Source: Pseudomonadota bacterium
Lineage (GTDB): Bacteria > Pseudomonadota > Gammaproteobacteria > JAIEPX01
Reading direction: 5' to 3'
Assembly (NCBI GenBank): GCA_029777855.1
Contig: JAKORL010000053.1
Location: forward strand, 1-54,774
Length of the DNA stretch: 54,774 nucleotides
The notes below the pieces were generated by a model, which was not told the DNA's origin, did no database searches, and saw only the letters and a list, made by a program, of their open reading frames with translations. Numbering within the stretch: position 1 is the first letter of the stretch; each line of letters starts with the position of its first letter. This document shows, one piece after another, positions 26,155-35,364 of this stretch. A program made the position numbers and the translations under genes.

Positions 26155-26361
26155 ATGTTTGCTGACTTACCACAGCCATTGCAAGAAAAAGTGAAAGAAT
26201 ACTTACTCGACAATAATTTTCCCGCAGCCAAAGTTCTGTACGATGAATATCATCAGCAACAAACACGTCAACAGCAATCAAACACTAATGATTATATTCC
26301 GGAGATTGCACTAACAGCATCGCATAAGGGCGCTACATCTGCTAACGGCGCCGCATCTTGA
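26155..26361 (+). CDS. Small hypothetical protein
   Basis: A 68-residue frame, no family recognised. It starts MFADLPQPLQEKVKEYLLDN, an amphipathic helix-like stretch, and has a Gln-rich middle (HQQQTRQQQS). GGGGAT lies 6 bp upstream of ATG, so translation is plausible. Its 3' end runs into a long inverted repeat (26328-26377). Confidence 0.4.
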   Translation: MFADLPQPLQEKVKEYLLDNNFPAAKVLYDEYHQQQTRQQQSNTNDYIPEIALTASHKGATSANGAAS

Positions 26362-26377
26362 GATGTAGCTCGCGCCC
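26328..26377. repeat. Imperfect inverted repeat (hairpin)
   Basis: Arms GGGCG-CTACATCT and AGATGTAG-(4 bp)-CGCCC can pair over 13 bp with a 20-base loop that itself contains GGCGCC. No T-run follows, so it is either a weak terminator or a dispersed palindromic element. The flank up to the ATPase gene (26378-26618) holds nothing else recognised. Confidence 0.45.
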
Positions 26378-26618
26378 TAATTACCTCCCAAATGAAAGCT
26401 GCTTAAAAACAGAACCTCCCACTCTGTTTTCTCATTTAAAAGCCATGAAATATCCCCTGATTTTTCTCAACTCACTTTCCTAAAGACGAAAATCCCCCTT
26501 ACCCTCTTTTTCAGCAACTGACTGAATGATGCTCAGTAGGAGAATGGAGATTTGAGCCCTTAACTCATAGTGCGAATTCACCTTTTCACAGCTATACTTG
26601 CCTCTGGAGGATAACTAT

Positions 26619-28484
26619 GTGGATTTCATTATACTAAATCGACTTCGACGACACTGGGAAATGATGATTGCTGGTCTCTCAATTATTGCAATTGCTATGT
26701 ATATTGTATTGCGGTTGATGCACAGTACTTTCTCCGATCTCCCCTTATTAATTGTCATCGTGTTGGGTGGCGTCCCACTTTTTTTTCAAATTCTTTTTAA
26801 ATTACTCAAAGGAAATTTAGGCGCTGATTCTTTAGCAGCCATTGCCATTGTGACCGCATTTCTTTTAAACGAATATCTTGCAGCAACACTGATCATTTTA
26901 ATGTTGGCTAGTGGACAAACACTGGAATCTTACGCAACACGAAAAGCCTCCTCAGTGTTACGTGCTCTTGCTGAACGTATGCCAAATGTGGTGCATCGTA
27001 AAACAGAAAGTAAGATTGATGATATCCCACTGGACGATGTGCGCGTTGATGATACTATGGTTGTTTATCCGCATGAAACTTGTCCTGTCGATGGTGTTGT
27101 GACCGAAGGACATGGCTCAATGGATGAATCTTATTTATCCGGCGAGCCCTATCAGATTTCTAAAGCGCCTGGCACCACGGTTTTATCTGGGGCAATCAAC
27201 GGAGAATCTTTGTTGATCATCAAAGCAACAAATTTGCCATCCGATTCACGCTTTGCTGCTATAGTCAAAGTACTAGCAGAAGCTGAACAAAAACGTCCTA
27301 ACTTACGACGTCTGGGCGACCAAATTGGTGCCATATTTGCACCCATCGCCTTAATGTTTGCACTTGCAGCGTGGTACTTTTCTGGCGATGCGATTCGTTT
27401 TCTCTCGGTAATTGTCATTGCAACCCCCTGCCCTTTATTAATTGCGATACCTATTACTTTAATTAGTGCAATTTCAATGGCCGCCAAACAATCGATTATC
27501 ATTAAAGATCCTACCATCTTAGAAAGTTTACCCACATGCCGCACAGCTATTTTCGACAAAACAGGAACACTAACTTATGGTAAGCCAAGCTTAACTGCAA
27601 TTGATTGTGCAAAATGCATTGATAAAAACTTTATTTTACAACAGGTAGCCAGTATCGAGCGCTACTCTAAACATCCACTCTCTAGCGCTATTATCAAAGC
27701 ATCAGAAATTCTAGAATTACCCTTGCTTGAAGCGTCCCGTGTTTTAGAAAAAGCAGGTCAAGGTTTATTCGGTGTAATCGATGGTCATGAAATTCTGATT
27801 ACTCATCGAAAAAAAATCGAACATACATATCCAGAAATATTCAAACAACTGCCACCATTATCAGTGGGTTTAGAATGCATTATTTTAGTGGATAACCAGT
27901 ATGCAGCAACTTTTCGTTTTCAAGATATCCCACGCCAAGAAAGTGCATCTTTTATTAAACACTTATCACCTGCTCACCAATTTAAAAAAATAATGGTGGT
28001 GTCAGGTGATCGAGAGTCTGAAGTAAAATACTTAGGAAAAATCTTAAATTTGACGGATCTTTATTCTTCCCAAAGTCCCGAACAAAAAATTGAGATTGTG
28101 CGTTCAGAACAACAAAAAAATCCCACTTTATTTATGGGAGATGGCATAAACGATGCTCCAGCGCTCACCGCTGCGACAGTTGGAATTGCTTTTGGTCAAT
28201 ATTCTAATGTGACCTCAGAAGCTGCGGGCGCAGTTATCATGGATAATTCACTGAGCAAAGTAGATCAATTAATTCATTTAAGCATACTGACACGAAAAAT
28301 TGCATTACAAAGCGCAGTAGGTGGTATGGCCCTCAGCATCATCGGAATGAGCTTCGCTGCCGCAGGTCTCATAACACCCGTAAATGGGGCCTTACTCCAA
28401 GAAGTCATCGATATTCTCGCCATGATTAATGCACTTCGTTTGACATGGAAAGGAAACATCGAAATTGATTTGCCCACTGAATAA
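26619..28484 (+). CDS. P1B-type heavy-metal translocating ATPase
   Basis: A 621-residue inner-membrane metal pump. Motifs: SGEPYQISK (actuator TGE-like loop), TPCPLL in the ion-path helix (~270), the phosphorylated aspartate in DKTGTLT (~D313), and GDGINDAPAL (~507). The metal site reads TPC rather than the CPC of copper or zinc/cadmium pumps, so ion specificity is unclear. There is no N-terminal metal-binding domain. The start is probably GTG 26619, with TGGAGG 8 bp upstream; an in-frame TTG at 26598 precedes that ribosome site. It stands alone, with no visible metal regulator next to it. Confidence 0.9.
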   Translation: MDFIILNRLRRHWEMMIAGLSIIAIAMYIVLRLMHSTFSDLPLLIVIVLGGVPLFFQILFKLLKGNLGADSLAAIAIVTAFLLNEYLAATLIILMLASGQTLESYATRKASSVLRALAERMPNVVHRKTESKIDDIPLDDVRVDDTMVVYPHETCPVDGVVTEGHGSMDESYLSGEPYQISKAPGTTVLSGAINGESLLIIKATNLPSDSRFAAIVKVLAEAEQKRPNLRRLGDQIGAIFAPIALMFALAAWYFSGDAIRFLSVIVIATPCPLLIAIPITLISAISMAAKQSIIIKDPTILESLPTCRTAIFDKTGTLTYGKPSLTAIDCAKCIDKNFILQQVASIERYSKHPLSSAIIKASEILELPLLEASRVLEKAGQGLFGVIDGHEILITHRKKIEHTYPEIFKQLPPLSVGLECIILVDNQYAATFRFQDIPRQESASFIKHLSPAHQFKKIMVVSGDRESEVKYLGKILNLTDLYSSQSPEQKIEIVRSEQQKNPTLFMGDGINDAPALTAATVGIAFGQYSNVTSEAAGAVIMDNSLSKVDQLIHLSILTRKIALQSAVGGMALSIIGMSFAAAGLITPVNGALLQEVIDILAMINALRLTWKGNIEIDLPTE

Positions 28485-28943
28485 TATTGATGTTTACCCA
28501 TGGCGTGAATTTTTAAAAGATCTTTGTCAGGCGCCATCATCATTCAGAAAAAACTCCTCTAAGCCTTGTTTCCATAGATACTGGCACTTTTAAGGTTCGA
28601 GCAGGCATTGGGTCAACCCATATCAGTTTGCCCCCTCTGCTTGAATGGGTGAGGAACACTCAAGTATAAACTTTACCTTAATTTTAAATGTTGTTGCATC
28701 GTCTATCTATTCGTGCGATGAGCCGTCTTCGTGAAGCATCATTCCTTTCATGGGCTCTCGTGGACGTTTACGCCGGTGTTCACCACGTTTTTTGACTTTA
28801 GTAACGATCCTGTTTGTCATTGCTAACCCCACTTTCATAAAAACCGGAAATTACAACTTTGCTCCTACCCCCCCCCTAATGAAGACTTGACCCCTAATCC
28901 CTAGATGTTAAGATCTCATTTTAAGGCAACTGGCAGAAAATCT
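28485..28943. other. Intergenic stretch with a possible tiny basic gene
   Basis: Most of this stretch holds nothing I recognise. The exception is a 37-codon minus-strand frame at 28707-28820, listed separately. Sequence before xseB is C-rich (28866-28876). Confidence 0.4.
28707..28820 (-). CDS. Possible 37-residue basic protein
   Basis: The frame starts MTNRIVTKVKKRGEHRRKRP and ends LHEDGSSHE. It is strongly basic in the first half, as in a small nucleic-acid-binding or ribosome-associated peptide. GGGG lies 8 bp before ATG. No family is recognised, and a chance frame is possible. Confidence 0.25.
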   Translation of the reverse strand: MTNRIVTKVKKRGEHRRKRPREPMKGMMLHEDGSSHE

Positions 28944-29186
28944 ATGGCAAAATCCGATAAACCCTTTAAATTTGAAGACGCACTCGACGAGCTTAACCAA
29001 CTGGTCTCCAAAATGGAGTCAGGGGATGTCAATCTTGAAGATGCCCTCAAACATTTTGAACGAGGAATTCAACTAACCCGTCAGTGTCAACAAGCATTAC
29101 AAGAAGCGGAACAAAAGATTAGTATACTCACAGAAAAAACTGGTAATGAATCTCTAGAACCCTACGAACAAAAAAATGACGAATGA
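28944..29186 (+). CDS. xseB: Exodeoxyribonuclease VII small subunit
   Basis: An 80-residue helical subunit that pairs with XseA to degrade single-stranded DNA. FEDALDELNQLVSKMESGDV followed by LEDALKHFERGIQLTRQCQQ is the family signature. The start is set at ATG 28944 because homologues begin just before the F-E-x-A-L motif; a longer frame from 28905 adds 13 unlike residues. It precedes ispA by 8 bp. In many bacteria dxs follows, but here dxs is 10 kb away; xseA is not in the window. Confidence 0.92.
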   Translation: MAKSDKPFKFEDALDELNQLVSKMESGDVNLEDALKHFERGIQLTRQCQQALQEAEQKISILTEKTGNESLEPYEQKNDE

Positions 29187-29194
29187 TCTGATCC

Positions 29195-30040
29195 ATGCAA
29201 CAGTCACAGTTTAGTCAAAATCGAATTGAGCGCGTTAATCAACGATTAGATGAAATACTCCCTTCCGCTGAAGAAAATCCTCAGCAGTTGCACCGCGCAA
29301 TGCGTTATGCAACACAATTCGGTGGTAAACGCATTCGACCGCTTCTTGTTTATGCAACCGGCGAAGGATTAAATGCTCCATTAGCTGAACTCGATCTCGC
29401 AGCCTGCGCAGTAGAATTAATTCATGCGTATTCACTCGTACACGATGATCTTCCTGCAATGGATAACGATGATATGCGACGCGGCCAACCCAGTTGTCAC
29501 AAAGCGTTTGATGAGGCCACAGCGATACTCGTGGGAGATGCATTACAAAGTTTAGCCTTTGAAATATTGAGTACAGGAAACGGACCACATCAATTAAAAA
29601 TGATTCAAATTTTAGCAAGCGCTTCTGGATCACGTGGCATGGTAGGTGGACAAAGCTTAGATTTAAATGCCATTAATAAAAAACTATCACATGATGAATT
29701 AAAAAGAATACATCATTTAAAAACCGGCGCTTTAATTGTAGCGAGCATTCAGCTAGGAGCACTCTCCTCTCCCGAATGCAATCCTTCATTATTTGGCCAA
29801 CTTTCCGAATTTGCAGCACATCTAGGCTTGGCATATCAAATTCAGGACGATATTTTTGATCATCAAGAAGAGAATCAACTGTCTGTGCAACCCTGTTTTG
29901 TTTCAACACTAGGCCTTGAAAAAGCTCATCTGCTTCTCAAAGAAATTAACGATAATATTCAGCATCATCTTACTTCGCTCATTCCTTCCATGCCTGAATT
30001 AGAAGCCATTTATCTCAGTATCGCGAATCGACAACACTAG
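29195..30040 (+). CDS. ispA: Farnesyl diphosphate synthase
   Basis: A 281-residue all-helical prenyltransferase making C15 farnesyl diphosphate from IPP and DMAPP for quinones and undecaprenyl carrier. First aspartate-rich motif is DDLPAMDNDDMRRG, second is QIQDDIFD; GGKRIRPLLVY and KTGALIVASI are also typical. Slightly short (E. coli 299): the region after the second motif lacks a few residues. Likely operon with xseB. Confidence 0.95.
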   Translation: MQQSQFSQNRIERVNQRLDEILPSAEENPQQLHRAMRYATQFGGKRIRPLLVYATGEGLNAPLAELDLAACAVELIHAYSLVHDDLPAMDNDDMRRGQPSCHKAFDEATAILVGDALQSLAFEILSTGNGPHQLKMIQILASASGSRGMVGGQSLDLNAINKKLSHDELKRIHHLKTGALIVASIQLGALSSPECNPSLFGQLSEFAAHLGLAYQIQDDIFDHQEENQLSVQPCFVSTLGLEKAHLLLKEINDNIQHHLTSLIPSMPELEAIYLSIANRQH

Positions 30041-30151
30041 ATACTCCTACTGATGAGTTTCATATGAAACCCCCACCAGGCAAAAACAAAGCTGAATCAA
30101 CTACGTTATAAGAAATTAAATCTCTCTGATAAAGATAAAGAGAATATTATT

Positions 30152-30571
30152 ATGAGATTTAATCAGATTAAAACACTTGTGGATAGTGAAACCGGCTTAT
30201 CATCAGTGCATTATTTATCTGAATTAAAAATTATAGAGCAAAAACTCAATGGAGCACTTGATAAATCTGGAAAAAAATCACCAAAATCAGCCATACCAAA
30301 AGATTTTGAACAGCGTATACACCAAGCAACAGAACACGAAAAAAAACCTCCTGAATGGACAGGCGCATCAAAAGGCGAAACTACAGCGCCCCCTCACCTC
30401 CTAGCCCACCTGGAAATAAAAAAGAGTAAACTAAAAATTATTTTCAGCACGTTGTGTTGGATCAGATTATTATTTTTGCAGAGAAAATCGCACTGGCACT
30501 TCAACGATAGACTTAACAGGAACTCCTGCGAGGGTGCCAGGTTTGAATCTCCAATTTCTGACGGCTTCTAA
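30152..30571 (+). CDS. Hypothetical protein, possibly frameshifted
   Basis: A 139-residue frame without a recognised family. Its first 80 residues are lysine-rich and soluble-looking (EQKLNGALDKSGKKSPKSAI). Its last 45 codons run antisense across the end of tonB, which is suspicious. In another frame a proline-rich tail (SAPSPPSPPGNKKE, stop at 30427-30429) ends before tonB, so the real gene may be shorter and contain a frameshift near 30340-30390. GAGAA about 8 bp upstream is a weak ribosome site. Confidence 0.3.
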   Translation: MRFNQIKTLVDSETGLSSVHYLSELKIIEQKLNGALDKSGKKSPKSAIPKDFEQRIHQATEHEKKPPEWTGASKGETTAPPHLLAHLEIKKSKLKIIFSTLCWIRLLFLQRKSHWHFNDRLNRNSCEGARFESPISDGF

Positions 30572-31114
30572 TGCAGCATTATCTAAGCTTTGAAAACCCG
30601 AAGATGTTTTAATGATAACGCTTAAAGGTTCTCCCTCTTCACTGACTACCACACGTAAAGTGACAATACCTTCTTGATGAGCCTGTCGAGCGAACTCAGG
30701 ATAGCGTGGTGGAGGATTTCGCAGATAATCAGGGCTTGCAGAAATCTTTGCACCTTGATTTCTCGAACTTGCTCGACTTTTGCCCGTTACATTTGGTTGA
30801 GATTGTTTAGCAATCGGATGTGCAGGTTTTGACGGCTTAGATTTTGGCTTAACTTGTTCTAATGGTTTAATTTTAGGCACTGTGGGTACAGGCTCTGCTT
30901 CTTTAAGCTTAGGCTCTTCGATTGTAGAGGGAATTTCTATGGGTGTGGGAAGTGATGAAACCAAATCAATTTCAGTCGAATCCACGCCTTGTTGTATATT
31001 ATATCGTGCGTGCTGAATCAAAATAGTTCCCCCTACGAACAAAATCAAAAGGTGTATCGCTATCGATAAACACGCTGAAATAAAAGGATAATAATTTTTT
31101 GTGGTAATGTTCAT
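30470..31114 (-). CDS. tonB: TonB energy-transducing protein
   Basis: A 214-residue periplasm-spanning protein that passes proton-motive energy to outer-membrane receptors. It has one N-terminal membrane anchor (about 11-34), a Pro/Lys-rich linker (about 60-110, e.g. EQVKPKSKPSKPAHPIAK) and a TonB C-terminal domain (YPEFARQAHQEGIVTLRVVV ... AVRNWRFKPG). Last gene of exbB-exbD-tonB, with a 1-bp overlap with exbD (TAATG). Confidence 0.95.
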   Translation of the reverse strand: MNITTKNYYPFISACLSIAIHLLILFVGGTILIQHARYNIQQGVDSTEIDLVSSLPTPIEIPSTIEEPKLKEAEPVPTVPKIKPLEQVKPKSKPSKPAHPIAKQSQPNVTGKSRASSRNQGAKISASPDYLRNPPPRYPEFARQAHQEGIVTLRVVVSEEGEPLSVIIKTSSGFQSLDNAALEAVRNWRFKPGTLAGVPVKSIVEVPVRFSLQK

Positions 31115-31521
31115 TATGATTTAACAGTTTGAATCGAAACTTTAGCAAGTCCTAATTTTCTGACTTCATCAAGCACAGAAACCACATTCTCAAAATGGGC
31201 TTTAGCGTCACCATTAATGAAAATTCTCGTCTCGGAGTTGCTGAGCTTAAGGTCTTTTAATTTATTGATGATTTCTGGCAAGGTAGAATCTTCTTTGTTC
31301 CAGTGATATTGTCCATTTTCTGTCACAGTTATCACCACATAATTTCTGAGATCCTGAGCTACACTCGTTGATGCCACTGGAAGATGTACATTCATTCCTA
31401 GATTTTTGATCATCGACAACGAAATCATCACAAAAGTAGCCAACAAAAAAAACATCACATCGATCAACGGAATTATCTCAATCCGTGCACGACGCTTTGA
31501 TCGAGGTGATGGTATTTGCAT
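31114..31521 (-). CDS. exbD: ExbD proton-channel subunit
   Basis: A 135-residue inner-membrane protein with one N-terminal helix (IIPLIDVMFFLLATFVMISL, about 17-36) that carries the proton-relay aspartate in PLIDVMF. The remainder is periplasmic. It works with ExbB to energise TonB. Coupled on both sides by 1-bp stop/start overlaps. Confidence 0.95.
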   Translation of the reverse strand: MQIPSPRSKRRARIEIIPLIDVMFFLLATFVMISLSMIKNLGMNVHLPVASTSVAQDLRNYVVITVTENGQYHWNKEDSTLPEIINKLKDLKLSNSETRIFINGDAKAHFENVVSVLDEVRKLGLAKVSIQTVKS

Positions 31522-32135
31522 CAGTCACCCCTTAAGAATAAACGCTTACGTACCAGCATTAATTCTAGCTGAGTCGTTGCATCCTCTATTTCATGTCGAG
31601 TTACTTCCAATTTACTATTTAAATAATTAAAGGGGATCAAAGCCATTATCGCAATACTTAAACCAAAGGCTGTAGCAATTAAGGCCTCAGCGATGCCTCC
31701 TGTTATGGCACTGGTTGCAGCCAATTCTTGGGCACCCATGAAACTAAAAGCGCGTATCAGGCCCGTTACTGTGCCTAACAAACCTAACAAAGGAGCTAAA
31801 GTGATGGCAGTATCCAAAACAGATAATCCACGGGCAAAGCGTCTTAATTCCTGATTTGCTGCGTTTAAAATGGCATTCGTCATTGAATCAGGGTGTTGCA
31901 AACCTTCCGCTAAAATATGTGCAACAACATCTTTATTTTCAGTGGCCAGTTTAATAGCGGTTGGCACATCACCATGCTCGATAGACAATAAAACTTTTTG
32001 CACCACTTCTCTGTGGCGCTTGCGTTTTTCAATAGCCAGAAATATAAGCCTTTCTATTATGACAGCTAATGTGATGATAGAAGTTAATAATAAGGGCCAC
32101 ATAATCGGACCACCCTTTACAAATAAATTTAGCAT
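31521..32135 (-). CDS. exbB: ExbB/MotA-type proton-channel subunit
   Basis: A 204-residue protein with three transmembrane helices (about 10-32, 105-130, 150-175). LAPLLGLLGTVTGLIRAFSF and the following GGIAEALIATAFGL are the ExbB/TolQ signature. Grouping with exbD and tonB makes ExbB more likely than TolQ. First gene of its operon, divergent from the TonB-dependent receptor. Confidence 0.94.
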   Translation of the reverse strand: MLNLFVKGGPIMWPLLLTSIITLAVIIERLIFLAIEKRKRHREVVQKVLLSIEHGDVPTAIKLATENKDVVAHILAEGLQHPDSMTNAILNAANQELRRFARGLSVLDTAITLAPLLGLLGTVTGLIRAFSFMGAQELAATSAITGGIAEALIATAFGLSIAIMALIPFNYLNSKLEVTRHEIEDATTQLELMLVRKRLFLRGD

Positions 32136-32295
32136 TGTCTAAGGCCTCACAATAAGAACTTTTAACATGAATAATAAAATTCTTAAACTTCACATTTGTA
32201 TCTGACCACAAAAGAAAAAAAAATGCTAGTGATCGCCTTATGGTAATAGTATATTTTGCTTACTAGTTATTAAACTTAGATAAGGAGATCTCTGA

Positions 32296-34731
32296 ATGCG
32301 ATTGCGTGTGCCTATTTTTGTTGCGGCTTTAGCGCTCACCTTTTTCTCAACAAAAAGTTTTGCACAGACAACAACTGTCACAGCATCCGCAACAAATGAT
32401 TCCTCTCTAGCAACAAGCGCCTCTGCATCGGAGCATTCGGACAATAAATCAAAAGTCACACAATTAGAAACGGTCGTTGTTATCGGCACATCACCACTCC
32501 CAGGGGCAGGAATTGATATCGATAAAATCCCAGGGAATACACAAACACTTTCGACTACAAATCTTTCGCAGGAGGGATCTCCAAGTTTAATAACAGCACT
32601 TAATAATCAACTCAGCAGCATCAGCATCAACGATAATTTGAACAGTCCTTTTCAGCCTGACATCCTCTACCGCGGCTTTGAGGCATCACCAGTCGTGGGA
32701 ACACCTCAAGGCCTCGCTGTCTATCAAAATGGCGTACGAATCAACGAAGCCTTTGGTGATGCCGTAAACTGGGACTTTATTCCTGATCTTGCGATTAAAC
32801 GCATCGACCTCATGAGTGCAAACCCCGTTTACGGTCTGAATGCGCTAGGAGGTGCAATTATCGTCAATATGAAAGATGGCTTTAACTATCACGGAGGCCA
32901 AGCTGAGTTACTCGGTGGATCTTTTGGACGCTACACAGGAAATTTTCAGTATGGGACCAACAAAGGTCATTTTGGAGTCTATGTTGCCGCCCGTTATTTG
33001 AATGAAGACGGTTGGCGAGACTTTTCACCAACAACGCTTCGACAGGGCTATGTCGATTTTAGTGCACACTTTGATAAACTTATCTTGGACCTCAGTGTCA
33101 CTGGTGCAGACAACGACCTCTTTGGTGAAGGAGCAACGCCAATTCAAGAACTCGATATTGATCGCTCACTCACCTTCACTACGCCACAATCTAACTTCAA
33201 TAGGTTAATTTTTCCTACATTAAACGGACAATATGCTGTCACTGACAACTTTTCACTCCAAGGAAATATGTACTATCGTCGTTTTCAACAATCGGTGGAA
33301 AATGGTGACAAAACTGAATACGTCGTCTGCACCTCTCCGCCCAATATAGGCTTCTTGTGTCAAAACGATGGCCTAACCCCATTGATCGATGCACAAGGAC
33401 ATCGAATAACCGATATTTCTGGGGGAGGCACTCGTCCTATTGGTCAGATTAATGCGGAATTAATTAATACAACCGGAGAAGGCGCATCGCTACAAGCGAC
33501 CTCAACCAAAGCTATCTATACTCATGAAAACCATTTTGTTGTGGGTGCAACGCTTGATCACGCAAGCACCGATTTTCTCTCTACAACCGAAGTAGGCACC
33601 ATCAACAGTTCATTGCAAGTGGATAACTCCGGCCTGTTTGTGGACACACCGGAAAATACAACCTTCAATGTGACGCCCGTTCATGTCAACGCAAAGAATA
33701 CCTATTACGGTTTATTTGCAACAGACACTATTAATCTAACAACGGCATTGGCACTCACTGCTTCTGGTCGATACAATATTGCAACAGTAAACTTGACTGA
33801 CCTTATAGGCACCGGTCTCAATGGTAATCATACTTTCAAACGTTTAAACCCAGCCCTCGGATTTACCTATAAAATTATTCCCTCTGTTACCGTATATGCG
33901 GGTTACGCTGAAGGAAGTCGCGCACCAACTCCGAGCGAATTGGAATGCTCAGATCCTTCGAGGCCTTGTTTGCTACCCTCCTCGTTATCGAGCGATCCAC
34001 CTTTGAATCTAGTCATCTCACACACCTATGAAACCGGCCTTCGCGGTACCACTACCCTGCCAAAACTCTATAATGGACAGCTCAGCTGGAATGTTGGCCT
34101 TTATCGAACCAATGTTATCGATGATATCCTGGCTATCGCGACTTCGAATAGTGCCGGTTATTTTGCCAATGTGGGGCAGACCCGACGAGCAGGTGGTGAG
34201 CTAGGGATCAGCTACTCAACCGACAATTTGACCACTTATGCCAACTATAGCTATGTACATGCCACCTTCCAATCCAATCTGACCATGCCATCGCCTTCCA
34301 ATCCCTTTCAAGACGCCGACGGGAATATCTTTGTATACCCAGGAGATACTATGCCCGGCATACCTATGCATAGAGTCAAAGCGGGTATCGATTATCACCC
34401 TCATCATTGGGCATATGGTGCAAACCTGGTCTATGTGAGCTCGCAATTCTATCGGGGCGATGAAAGCAACCAGCTCTCGCCACTAGGCGGATATTTCGTC
34501 TTCAATTTGCATACCAGTTATTGGATAAATCCTAACATTGAGCTTTTTGGCTCAATCAATAATGTATTAAATTCAAAATACTCAACCTTTGGCCTTTTGG
34601 GAGATCCAACTGGTGTGGGCGCCCCAGGGATTCCCAAAGATGCTGTCACCAACGGGCCTGGCGTTAACAATCGATTTCTAGGGCCTGCAGCCCCCTTCTC
34701 AGCCTATGCTGGTTTACGGCTAAAGTTTTAG
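32296..34731 (+). CDS. TonB-dependent outer-membrane receptor
   Basis: An 811-residue receptor: signal peptide (MRLRVPIFVAALALTFF ... SFA-Q), TonB-box-like ETVVVIG at about 57, plug domain (about 70-200, with LYRGFEASPVVGTPQGLAVY and NALGGAIIV), and a beta-barrel ending in a C-terminal phenylalanine (GLRLKF), as outer-membrane proteins do. A ribosome site AAGGAG lies upstream. The ligand is unknown; divergence from exbB-exbD-tonB suggests these form its dedicated energy supply. I see no clear Fur box in the 160 bp between. Confidence 0.93.
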   Translation: MRLRVPIFVAALALTFFSTKSFAQTTTVTASATNDSSLATSASASEHSDNKSKVTQLETVVVIGTSPLPGAGIDIDKIPGNTQTLSTTNLSQEGSPSLITALNNQLSSISINDNLNSPFQPDILYRGFEASPVVGTPQGLAVYQNGVRINEAFGDAVNWDFIPDLAIKRIDLMSANPVYGLNALGGAIIVNMKDGFNYHGGQAELLGGSFGRYTGNFQYGTNKGHFGVYVAARYLNEDGWRDFSPTTLRQGYVDFSAHFDKLILDLSVTGADNDLFGEGATPIQELDIDRSLTFTTPQSNFNRLIFPTLNGQYAVTDNFSLQGNMYYRRFQQSVENGDKTEYVVCTSPPNIGFLCQNDGLTPLIDAQGHRITDISGGGTRPIGQINAELINTTGEGASLQATSTKAIYTHENHFVVGATLDHASTDFLSTTEVGTINSSLQVDNSGLFVDTPENTTFNVTPVHVNAKNTYYGLFATDTINLTTALALTASGRYNIATVNLTDLIGTGLNGNHTFKRLNPALGFTYKIIPSVTVYAGYAEGSRAPTPSELECSDPSRPCLLPSSLSSDPPLNLVISHTYETGLRGTTTLPKLYNGQLSWNVGLYRTNVIDDILAIATSNSAGYFANVGQTRRAGGELGISYSTDNLTTYANYSYVHATFQSNLTMPSPSNPFQDADGNIFVYPGDTMPGIPMHRVKAGIDYHPHHWAYGANLVYVSSQFYRGDESNQLSPLGGYFVFNLHTSYWINPNIELFGSINNVLNSKYSTFGLLGDPTGVGAPGIPKDAVTNGPGVNNRFLGPAAPFSAYAGLRLKF

Positions 34732-34772
34732 CATTGTGCTATTCTTTAATTATTTACCCTAAAGGATTGATT

Positions 34773-35303
34773 ATGAAAAGGACGCTTTGGCCTGTTATGG
34801 CGCTATTTTTATTGCTGGGATCTACCAGTGTTCTTGCTGAAACTATAGGCGTTGTTAATATTCAAAAAGTAAATGCTGTGTTGAAGTTCAAGAATATCAT
34901 CAAAGCACGTGTCGTCTACGCAACAAGGGAACAAGGTCCTGTGCTAACCGATATGAGCTCAAAAATTAGCACTAAGGAAAATCAATTAAGAAATAAAAAC
35001 TCATCGTTATCAGCAGATCAGAAAAAAACAATAGAGACAGAAGTTGCCGCAGAACGTCAGAAATTTTTTGATTTACAGCGTTCTTATCAATTAAAAACTG
35101 TGACGCTGTACAACAAGGAAAGCAATGACATCAAAAACAAAGTAGAACAAACTCTAGGCGTCATCGCAGAAAAACATCATGTTCACACTGTTATCAATGA
35201 AGCAGATGTAGCATATGCCACTAGAAAAATCGATTTGACCGATGAGTTGATCTCTGAGCTCAAAAAAATATATAAAACCCCTACAGGCGATCAAGACGAT
35301 TAA
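34773..35303 (+). CDS. OmpH/Skp-family periplasmic chaperone
   Basis: A 176-residue protein with signal peptide (MKRTLWPVMALFLLLGSTSV-LA), then IGVVNIQKV, the usual start of Skp mature proteins. The middle is a long helical hairpin rich in K/E/Q (KISTKENQLRNKNSSLSADQ), which in Skp forms the tentacles that hold unfolded outer-membrane proteins. ATG 34773 is chosen for AAAGGA 6 bp upstream. It follows the receptor by 41 bp, so the two may share a transcript. Most bacteria keep skp next to bamA, so this may be a second copy. Confidence 0.82.
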   Translation: MKRTLWPVMALFLLLGSTSVLAETIGVVNIQKVNAVLKFKNIIKARVVYATREQGPVLTDMSSKISTKENQLRNKNSSLSADQKKTIETEVAAERQKFFDLQRSYQLKTVTLYNKESNDIKNKVEQTLGVIAEKHHVHTVINEADVAYATRKIDLTDELISELKKIYKTPTGDQDD

Positions 35304-35364
35304 TCATAATTAGCTGTATTTCTTCAGAGATGCAACGTGCGCATAAAATCAAGCTTAAATAAAA

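Noticed and set aside
32137..32295. Fur box between exbB and the receptor
   Set aside because: I looked for a 19-bp GATAATGATAATCATTATC-like palindrome and did not find a convincing match.
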